Shown here: positions 15,879 to 22,530 of the stretch, piece after piece
Numbering within the stretch: the first letter of the stretch is position 1
Layout of the letters: every line of letters starts with the position of its first letter
NCBI RefSeq assembly: GCF_031180885.1
Contig: NZ_JAPSLK010000024.1
Span: 42,677 to 106,676 of the forward strand
Direction: 5' to 3'
Source of the DNA: Saccharothrix sp.
GTDB taxonomy: Bacteria; Actinomycetota; Actinomycetes; Mycobacteriales; Pseudonocardiaceae
DNA: 64,000 nt
Translations under genes and position numbers: made by a program
Notes under the pieces: generated by a model
Told to the model about the DNA's origin: nothing
Databases searched by the model: none
The model's input: the letters and a program-made list of their open reading frames with translations, nothing else

Positions 15879-16816
15879 GACAGGTACTCCGCGGCCGGGC
15901 GCGGGTAGCGCGGGAGGGTGCCCTCGGCGGGCCGCATGCCTTGTGCCACCAGGACTTCCGCGACGGCGTCGGCGAACGCGGTGACCGCCGGCGTGTGCCG
16001 GCCGCGCGGCCACGCGGGCGCGGTCCGCCACAGCAGCGGGGTGCCGCGCAGGGGTCGCCACACCACGTCGGCGGGCGGCGAGACGCCGTCGTGCAACGCC
16101 ACCGCGCCGCCCGCGAGCACCAGGCCCAGCGCGAACTCGGCGTTGCCCGCCTGGTGCACCTCGGTCGGCGTGTACCCGTGCCGGGCGCACGTCGTGAGCA
16201 CTTCGTCATGCAACGCGGGCGCGGTGGCGCGCGGGAACAGCACGAGACCGAGGCCGTTCAGGTCGGCCAGCCGCACGTCGGGCGCGGCGGCCAGCGGGTG
16301 GTCCGGGCGCAGCAGCACGCCCAGCGGACTGGTCAGCACCTCGCCCAGGCTCAGCCACGACACGTCGAACGGCAGCCGCAGCACGCCGACGTCCAGCGTG
16401 CGGTCGGCCAGGGCGCGGAGTTGTTCGGCGGTGCCGATCTCGCGCAGCTTCAACGCCACCGGGCTGCGCACCCGGAACGCGGGCAGCAGCGCGGCGACCG
16501 CCCGCCCGCCGAGGTCCGGTGGCACGCCCGCGCGCAGCGCCCCCGCCTCACCGCGCCGGAACCGGTCGGCCAGCGCGCGCAACCGGTCCTCGCCGGCCAG
16601 CACGTCCCGCGCCTCGGGCAGCAGTTGCCGGCCGGCGTCGGTGAGGGCGACCCGGCGGGCGTCCCGGTCGAACAGGCGGACCCCGAGTTCGCGTTCCAGC
16701 CGCTGGATGCTCTGCGACAGCGGCGGCTGGGACATGCGCAGCCGGGTGGCGGCCCGCCCGAAGTGCAGTTCCTCGGCGACCACGAGGAAGTACCGGAGGT
16801 GCCGCAGGAGGTCCAC
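15875..16816 (-). CDS. LysR-type transcriptional regulator
   Basis: A 313-aa LTTR with the N-terminal winged helix (LLRHLRYFLVVAEELHFGRA, MSQPPLSQSIQRLERELG) and a C-terminal effector domain. The start is a GTG at 16814-16816. It is co-transcribed with the downstream class A beta-lactamase-like gene through a 4-base overlap, and divergent from a metallo-beta-lactamase-fold gene. A symmetric site lies in the divergent gap. It may control both neighbours, by analogy with AmpR, but it is not clearly AmpR. Confidence 0.9.
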   Translation of the reverse strand: MDLLRHLRYFLVVAEELHFGRAATRLRMSQPPLSQSIQRLERELGVRLFDRDARRVALTDAGRQLLPEARDVLAGEDRLRALADRFRRGEAGALRAGVPPDLGGRAVAALLPAFRVRSPVALKLREIGTAEQLRALADRTLDVGVLRLPFDVSWLSLGEVLTSPLGVLLRPDHPLAAAPDVRLADLNGLGLVLFPRATAPALHDEVLTTCARHGYTPTEVHQAGNAEFALGLVLAGGAVALHDGVSPPADVVWRPLRGTPLLWRTAPAWPRGRHTPAVTAFADAVAEVLVAQGMRPAEGTLPRYPRPAAEYLS

Positions 16817-16838
16817 GAGCAGCGATGATAGTGGTTCG

Positions 16839-16861
16839 AATATCGCTGTCCGCGCGATATT
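16839..16861. promoter_or_regulatory. Likely LysR operator
   Basis: AATATCGC and GCGATATT are perfect 8-base arms around a 7-base spacer. It is AT-rich compared with the surroundings and lies between the LysR gene and the divergent metallo-hydrolase, where LysR proteins usually bind. Confidence 0.7.
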
Positions 16862-16902
16862 GGTCTTGGACACGTCCGCACGAGCACTGCTGTCCTGGGG
16901 TC

Positions 16903-17832
16903 ATGTGCTTGAACAGACGACAGGTGTTGGTCGGGTCCGCGGCGGCGTTGGCGGGGGCGGCGGTCGCGGGATCGGCGGTGCCGGCGTTCGCCGAGGGCCG
17001 CAGCGGGGTGCGGCTGCGGTGGCTGGGTGTCGCGGGGTGGGAGCTGACCTTCGCCGGGCGGCGCGTGGTGATCGACCCGTACCTGACCCGGCTGCCGGTG
17101 TTCGACAAGGACGGCAAGTTCATCCCGGATTTCCCGCTGAACGTGCGGACGGACCTGGTCGACCGGCACCTGGCCGAGAAGCCCGAGTTGGTGCTGGTGT
17201 CGCACGGGCACTACGACCACATGCTGGAGGCGCCGTACCTGGTGGCGAAGCACGGTTGCCGGGTGATCGGGACCGAGACCCACCGCAATCTCCTGCTGGC
17301 ACAAGGGGTTCCGGCGGGGAACATCACACTGGCCTCCGGTGGCGAACACCTGGACTTCCACGGGTTCACCGTGCAGGCGTTCCGCAGCCTGCACTCGGTG
17401 TTCAAGGACTACGGCACCTTTGCGCCCGGCACCCTGACCGCCGTGCCGCCGCGCCCGCAGACGATCGCGGACCTGGTCGAGGGTGGGACGCTGGCCTACC
17501 TGGTGGACGTCGGCGGGTTCTCGGTGCTGTTCCTGTCCGGCACGGCGAACTTCGTCGAGCGCGAGGTCGCCGGGTTGCGGCCGGACGTGCTGGTGCTCGG
17601 GATGAGCGGGCACGCAAACGTTTTCGACTACACCGCGCGGGCGTTGCGCGCGACCCGGCCGCGGGTGGTCGTGCCCAGCCACCACGACGACATGGTGACC
17701 CAGCTCGACGACCCGAACCTCCCGCCGCGCGGCAACCCGGCGGCGGCTGCCGAACTGGCCGACACGGCGCGGCGGATCGGGCTGGCGACGCGCGTGCTCG
17801 ACCCGGAAATCCTGCGCTGGTACGAGTTCTAG
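16903..17832 (+). CDS. Tat-exported metallo-beta-lactamase-fold hydrolase
   Basis: A 309-aa MBL-fold protein. The N-terminus is a twin-arginine signal (LNRRQVLVGSAAALAGAAV, cleaved near AFA-EGR). The zinc motif is SHGHYDHM, with later histidines in RSLHSVFKDY, SGHANVFDY and PSHHDDM. The sequence resembles UlaG/RomA-like phosphodiesterase or lactonase folds rather than true metallo-lactamases. It is divergent from the LysR gene with a palindrome between, so it is probably its target. Its stop overlaps the stop of a minus-strand remnant. Confidence 0.85.
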   Translation: MCLNRRQVLVGSAAALAGAAVAGSAVPAFAEGRSGVRLRWLGVAGWELTFAGRRVVIDPYLTRLPVFDKDGKFIPDFPLNVRTDLVDRHLAEKPELVLVSHGHYDHMLEAPYLVAKHGCRVIGTETHRNLLLAQGVPAGNITLASGGEHLDFHGFTVQAFRSLHSVFKDYGTFAPGTLTAVPPRPQTIADLVEGGTLAYLVDVGGFSVLFLSGTANFVEREVAGLRPDVLVLGMSGHANVFDYTARALRATRPRVVVPSHHDDMVTQLDDPNLPPRGNPAAAAELADTARRIGLATRVLDPEILRWYEF

Positions 17833-17937
17833 TCGCGGTCGAGCACCCCGGCCCGCGCGGCGGCCAGTGCCGCGCGGGCCGATCGCCGGGCGGTGTCGCG
17901 GTCGAGGGGTTCACCGGTGATGAAGATCCGGACCGGG
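17829..17937 (-). pseudogene. Remnant: C-terminal fragment of an unidentified gene
   Basis: On the minus strand about 35 codons are open and end with GEPLDRDTARRSARAALAAA and RAGVLDRD-stop. This reads like the helical C-terminus of a real protein but has no start. It is cut at about 17938, exactly where a plus-strand acetyltransferase fragment begins. I cannot name the family. Confidence 0.35.
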
Positions 17938-17938
17938 C

Positions 17939-18193
17939 GTGCGCATCGGCGACGGGGCGATCATCGCGTCCGGCGCGGTGGTGACGTCGGACGTGCCGCC
18001 GTACACGGTGGTCGGCGGCAACCCGGCCAAGCCGGTGAAACAGCGCTACTCGCCGGCCGACGTGGACCGCCTGCTGCGCGCGGCGTGGTGGGACTGGCCG
18101 ATCGCCCTGGTGACCGAGCACGTGCGCACGATCATGTCGGGAACCCCGGCGGAGATCGAGGCCATCGCCCGGGACCACGGCCTACTCGGATGA
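17939..18193 (+). pseudogene. C-terminal fragment of a CatB-type (hexapeptide) acetyltransferase
   Basis: The 84 codons encode the last hexapeptide coil and C-terminus of a xenobiotic (chloramphenicol/streptogramin A type) acetyltransferase: [35 protein letters not shown] and the family's WWDWP signature. Intact members are about 210 aa, so about 60 percent is missing from the 5' side. The first codon happens to be GTG, but no ribosome-binding site is present. The break abuts a minus-strand 3' fragment, so a deletion or rearrangement fused two gene ends. Confidence 0.75.
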
Positions 18194-18271
18194 GGGGCGG
18201 TCAAGCCTATTGGTCTAGCGACGGCTCCGGTCCGGTGGCGCGATCATTGAGCGCGCACGAGGGAGGTCGCC

Positions 18272-20209
18272 ATGGGCGATGACCGCGAGGAGTTCAACCG
18301 GTACTGCGACGTCACCATGCGGGGTGGGGCGGCCAGTGGGGTCGTGTACCCGTGGGCGGTCGTCGAGTTGGCTCGGCACTACCGGTTCCGGTCGTTGGGG
18401 GGCGCTTCGGCCGGGGCCATCGCCGCGGCCTTCACCGCCGCCGCCGAGAAGGGCCGGGACGACGGCGGGTTCGGCAAGCTGGAGGACGTCATCCGGTGGT
18501 TCGCCGCGCCGGACTGGCGGCTGGCCCAGCTCTTCCAGCCCAGCGAGCACACCCGCAAGCTCTACCGGATCGTCGCCGCCTCCATGCAGTCCCGCGACAC
18601 CACCGGCCGCAGCGCCACCACCTGCCTCGTCCTCGCCCTCCTGGGCGCGATCGGGTTCCGGGCCAAGGTCGCGCTCGGCCTGGTGCTCGCGCTGTGGCTG
18701 GTCGGACCGTTCGCCTGGTTCCTCGCGCTGGACTGGGGAACCACGCCAACATGGGCACTGGTCGCGATCATCGTCACCGTGCTCCTCGTGGTCCCCAGCG
18801 TGCTCATTCGGGTCCGCCCCAAGCGCAGGACACGCAAGAACACCGCCCTGACCTGGCTGCGCCGCCTGGGCACCGCGGTACTGCTCGCCCTCCCGCTCAT
18901 CCCGGTCTACCTGGCCACCCGCTGGACCACCCAGAGCCTGGCCTCCGCGGCCACCGCCACCGCCTGGTGGATGGTGCTCGCCTTCGCCTTCGTCAGCGCG
19001 GTCGCCACCACCTACCTCTTGGGCGCCAAGCGTTTCCTCACCACCAAGGCGCAGACCATCCACTTCGGACTGGTCCCCGGCACCGGCGAGTTCACCGCGA
19101 ACTTCTGGGACCGCCGCTGCGGCGTCCCGCGCTCCACGGGCGTGCCGCCGATGAGCGACTGGTTCGCCGACCGCCTCGACGACCTGTCCGGCACGGAGAA
19201 CCTGAGGTTCTCCCACCTCACCACCAACCTCGTGCTGATGACGACCGACCTGTCCGAGGGCCGCCCCTACCGCCTGCCGTTCAGCGAGCCGTCGCCGGCC
19301 TGGCTCTACTGCACCAAGTGCCTCAACAACGTCGTCCCCCAGCGCATCACGGACACCCTCGACGGAACCGAAACCGAGCACACCTGCCCGTTGCACAAGG
19401 ACAGCACCCTGCGCACCCTCCCGCAGGACCTGCCGGTGGCGCTGGCCGTGCGGATGAGCATGCCGATGCCGGGCCTGATCGCCGCCGTCCCGCTGTGTTG
19501 CGCGGAACCCGAGCCGCGCGTGCACTGGTTCTCCGACGGCGGCGTCACCAGCAACTTCCCGATCCACTTCTTCGACAGCCTGCTGCCGCGCTGGCCCACG
19601 TTCGGCCTGACGCTCGGCCCGTTGCGGGACGGCGGGGACCCGGTGTGGCTGCCCGAACAGGACTCGTCCACCACCGGCACGCCCTACCGCGAGGTCTCCC
19701 GGCCGCTCCAGTTCGCCACCGCGATCCTGGACACCATGCTGGACTGGCGCGACACCATGCAGTCCGCGCTGCCCGGCTACCGGGGCCGCATCGCGCACAT
19801 CCGGCTGGCCGACGGCGAGGGCGGCACGAACCTGTTCATGACGCCCAAGACGATCCGCACCCTCGCCGAACGCGGCCGGCGCGCGGGCACGCTGCTGCGC
19901 GACCGGTTCACCGCCGACGACGCCGAGAAGACCGACCGCTACCGCTGGATCCGGATGCGGCTGGCCATGCGCGAGTACCAGCAGCTGGCCGCCCAGGCCA
20001 AGCAGCGCGCCGACCTGTACAAGGACCTGGCCGACGACTACCCGATCCCCGAGGACCTGCACGAGTGGTTCGACACGCCGCCCGCCGGCGCCGACCCGCA
20101 CGGCACCGACATCATCCTGACCCTGGACGGCCTGGCGGCGCTCAGGCCGGGCCCGTTCGACGGCGAACCGCCGGTGGACCCGGACCTGCGCCTCACGCCC
20201 CCGGAATAG
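18272..20209 (+). CDS. Patatin-like phospholipase with transmembrane insert
   Basis: A 645-aa patatin-domain protein. The nucleophile Ser46 lies in GGASAGAIAAAF, and the catalytic Asp422 in WFSDGGVTSNFP. Between them, residues of about 110-260 form several hydrophobic segments with a basic loop (RVRPKRRTRKN), so the enzyme is membrane-anchored. A further insert has Cys347, Cys350, Cys372 and His375 (CTKC and HTCPLH), spaced like a zinc finger. It probably hydrolyses membrane lipids. Start ATG follows GAGGGAGG. It overlaps the end of a convergent methyltransferase gene by 17 bases. Confidence 0.88.
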   Translation: MGDDREEFNRYCDVTMRGGAASGVVYPWAVVELARHYRFRSLGGASAGAIAAAFTAAAEKGRDDGGFGKLEDVIRWFAAPDWRLAQLFQPSEHTRKLYRIVAASMQSRDTTGRSATTCLVLALLGAIGFRAKVALGLVLALWLVGPFAWFLALDWGTTPTWALVAIIVTVLLVVPSVLIRVRPKRRTRKNTALTWLRRLGTAVLLALPLIPVYLATRWTTQSLASAATATAWWMVLAFAFVSAVATTYLLGAKRFLTTKAQTIHFGLVPGTGEFTANFWDRRCGVPRSTGVPPMSDWFADRLDDLSGTENLRFSHLTTNLVLMTTDLSEGRPYRLPFSEPSPAWLYCTKCLNNVVPQRITDTLDGTETEHTCPLHKDSTLRTLPQDLPVALAVRMSMPMPGLIAAVPLCCAEPEPRVHWFSDGGVTSNFPIHFFDSLLPRWPTFGLTLGPLRDGGDPVWLPEQDSSTTGTPYREVSRPLQFATAILDTMLDWRDTMQSALPGYRGRIAHIRLADGEGGTNLFMTPKTIRTLAERGRRAGTLLRDRFTADDAEKTDRYRWIRMRLAMREYQQLAAQAKQRADLYKDLADDYPIPEDLHEWFDTPPAGADPHGTDIILTLDGLAALRPGPFDGEPPVDPDLRLTPPE

Positions 20210-20999
20210 GCTTGCGGCCGACGCCGACGAACGCGCTGATGTAGGCGTCGTCGGAGTCCGGCCGCCACTCCGGCAGCGCCACCACGCCCGGCTCGACCAC
20301 GTCGAACCCGGTGAAGAACGCCTCGATCTCGTCGTGCGACCGCAACGCCAGCGGGCTGTCGGTGCGGCGGTAGATCGCCTTGATGCGCTCGGTGTCCTGG
20401 AGGCCGTCCCGCGGCACCCCCTCCAGGCTGCCGTGCGACAGGGCTAGCCAACTGCCGGCCGGCAGGGCGTCGCGGTAGCGGGCCACCGCCTTGCCCGGCT
20501 CGTCCGAGTCCGGCACGAAGTGCAGCACCGCCACCATCAGCACCGCGATCGGCCGGTCGAAGTCGAGCACGTCCCGGGCGGCCTTGAGGACGGTGTCCAC
20601 CTCGCGCAGGTCGGACTGGACCGCCGTGGCGAGGGGGTTGTCGGCCAGCAGGGCGTTGCTGTGCGCGACGGCGACCGGCTCGACGTCCACGTACAGCACG
20701 CGCGCCGAGGGGTTGGCCTGCTGGGCGATCTCGTGCACGTTGCCCACGGTCGGGATGCCCGAGCCGAGGTCGAGGAACTGGTCCACGCCCTGCTCCACCA
20801 GGTACCGCACGGCGCGGCGCAGGAAGGACCGGTTGGCACGGGCGGCGCCGGACATCCCGGGGTAGATCCGCTCCACCGACTGCGCGGCCTCGCGGTCCAC
20901 CGCGAAGTTGTGCGACCCGCCCAGGAAGTAGTCGTACATCCGGGCCGCGCTCGGGCGGTCCAGGTCCACCGACGCCGGGACCCAGCTTGCCTGCTCCAT
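20193..20999 (-). CDS. SAM-dependent methyltransferase, PF04672 (DUF574) family
   Basis: A 268-aa member of an actinobacteria-expanded methyltransferase family. Family marks are SVDLDRPSAARMYDYFLGGS, HNFAVDREAAQ, the SAM-binding QFLDLGSGIPTVGNVHE and YVDVEPVAVAHSNALLADN. The ATG at 20999 has AGGGGAAG upstream, making the five preceding residues of the open frame unnecessary. Function in this family is mostly unknown. Members are usually present in many copies per genome. It is convergent with the patatin gene. Confidence 0.92.
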   Translation of the reverse strand: MEQASWVPASVDLDRPSAARMYDYFLGGSHNFAVDREAAQSVERIYPGMSGAARANRSFLRRAVRYLVEQGVDQFLDLGSGIPTVGNVHEIAQQANPSARVLYVDVEPVAVAHSNALLADNPLATAVQSDLREVDTVLKAARDVLDFDRPIAVLMVAVLHFVPDSDEPGKAVARYRDALPAGSWLALSHGSLEGVPRDGLQDTERIKAIYRRTDSPLALRSHDEIEAFFTGFDVVEPGVVALPEWRPDSDDAYISAFVGVGRKPIPGA

Positions 21000-21072
21000 G
21001 CCACTTCCCCTCAACGATCGCGACGCGCGTGATCGTCGCGGAGGGTCACACCGGGCACAACCCCTGAACGGG

Positions 21073-21684
21073 CTACGCCCCGGCTCGGAACGGGTTGGCG
21101 GGCTCGTCCGGTTGGCCGGTCAGCAGGCGGTCGACCAGGGCGGTCACCAGGTCGCGGCGCTGGTCGTCGGTGAGCAGGTCGGGCAGGGTCAGGCGCTCCA
21201 CGATCAGCCAGTTGAGCGCCAGCCACAGCAGGACGACCATCGTGCCGTCGCCGGGCAGGCCGGACTTCTCGTGGTAGTCGACGTTGAACTCCACGTCCTG
21301 GCGGATGCGGAGGGTGAGGACCTCGCGCAGCTCGGGGCGGCGGGTGGCCTCCAGGCGCAGTTCCAGCAGGGCCAGGAAACCGGTGGGGAAGGCGGCCACG
21401 CGGTCCACCAGCTCGTGCATCAGCTCGGTGACGCGCTCGCGGTCGCGCGGCCCTTCGAGCCCGCCCGCGATGACGTCCTCGTCCACCAGCCGTTCGTACA
21501 CGCGCTGGCCGGCCTGCTTGAGCATGTCGTCGCGGTTGGCGAAGTAGTTCGAGGCCGTGCCGGTGGGCACTTCGGCCTGCTGGTCGACGGCCCGGAACGT
21601 GAGCCCGCGCGCACCTTCCTTCGCCAGGACCTCGATCGCGGCGTCGAGCAGCGCCGCCCGCCGCTCCGGATTGCGACGCACCAT
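21073..21684 (-). CDS. TetR family transcriptional regulator
   Basis: A 203-aa regulator: VRRNPERRAALLDAAIEVLA and the recognition region VPTGTASNYFANRDDMLKQ, with a helical C-terminal domain. The start is the ATG at 21684. A perfect 16-base palindrome lies 13 bases upstream, towards a divergent glycosyltransferase gene that is now broken. The regulator itself looks intact. In related systems such a TetR controls a macrolide-inactivating or sugar-transferring neighbour, which is inference here. Confidence 0.9.
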   Translation of the reverse strand: MVRRNPERRAALLDAAIEVLAKEGARGLTFRAVDQQAEVPTGTASNYFANRDDMLKQAGQRVYERLVDEDVIAGGLEGPRDRERVTELMHELVDRVAAFPTGFLALLELRLEATRRPELREVLTLRIRQDVEFNVDYHEKSGLPGDGTMVVLLWLALNWLIVERLTLPDLLTDDQRRDLVTALVDRLLTGQPDEPANPFRAGA

Positions 21685-21697
21685 CGAAACCACTCCG

Positions 21698-21713
21698 CTT
21701 GTAGTACTACAAG
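21698..21713. promoter_or_regulatory. TetR operator, perfect 16-bp palindrome
   Basis: CTTGTAGTACTACAAG is fully self-complementary and sits between the divergent tetR and glycosyltransferase remnant. A partial copy, AGTACTAC, follows at 21727-21734. Confidence 0.85.
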
Positions 21714-21757
21714 GAACGGCACACAAAGTACTACGACCGGAATCGGGCCGGTAGGGG

Positions 21758-22370
21758 ATGATCAACCCCGTGCGCGTCCTGTTCACCTGCATCGGCGGTC
21801 CCGGTCACCTCAACCCGCTGCTGCCGGTCGCCCGCGCGGTCGCCGATCGCGGGCACGAGGTGCTGTGGGCCACATCGGGGGCGTTGCAGGGACTGGTCGA
21901 ACGCGCGGGCTTTCCGTTCCACCGCTTGGGTCCCGCGCCCGACGACGCGCCCCGGACCAGGACACCGCTGCTCGTCCCCGACACCCGGCGGTCCGAGGAC
22001 GAGGTGCGGGAGGGGTTCGCCCGGCGCGGGACGCGGAGCCGGTCGCCGCTGGTGCGGGCGCTGATGCGGGAGTGGCGGCCGGACCTCGTGGTGTGCGACG
22101 AGTTCGACTTCGCGACCATGCTGGCCGCCGAAGGGCTCGGCGTGCCGACCAGCCGATGAACGCCGACCGCTGCGCGGCACTGGGCGTCGGCTGCTCGCTC
22201 GACCCGGTCCCGCCACCCCGGCCGACGTCCGCGCCACCGTGGCGGCGGTGCTCGCCGACCCGGCCCACCGCCGGTCCGCCGAACGCCTGCGCGACGAACT
22301 GGCCGTACTGCCGGGACCCGAGCACGCCGCCACTCTGCTCGAAGGGCTGGTCAGCCGCACCGCCAGGTGA
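21758..22370 (+). pseudogene. Broken MGT-type glycosyltransferase (GT1/GT-B)
   Basis: The N-terminal 130 codons are a clear GT1 domain of the macrolide-glycosyltransferase type: VRVLFTCIGGPGHLNPLLPV, DRGHEVLWATSG, RPDLVVCDEFDFATMLAAEG. The frame stops at 22157-22159. The C-terminal end of the same family then appears in another frame (DQPMNADRCAALGVGCSLDP), and after a second shift around 22205-22220 continues as PADVRATVAAVLADP, ELAVLPGPEH and LLEGLVSRTAR-stop. About 190 central residues are missing. An internal deletion plus a small indel inactivated the gene. It keeps its start and ribosome-binding site. Confidence 0.88.
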
Positions 22371-22495
22371 AGGCGGACGCCGGCATGGCACGGATTCCGC
22401 GCGAGAACCGTTGAGGGAGAGGCGGGTTTCCGGGGTTTCCCGGCCCGCATCGCTCAGAGCGAACACCCCGGGGAAACAATCCTCCGCTCACGTTG

Positions 22496-22516
22496 GTTGA
22501 GCCGTACAGACTCAAC
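22496..22516. promoter_or_regulatory. HAIR element (HspR-binding site) before lon
   Basis: GTTGAGC, seven bases, then ACTCAAC closely match the HspR-associated inverted repeat CTTGAGT-N7-ACTCAAG. It ends 14 bases before the lon start codon. HspR control of lon is known in Streptomyces, so repression relieved by heat is expected here. Confidence 0.85.
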
Positions 22517-22530
22517 TTTGGAGGATCGAC

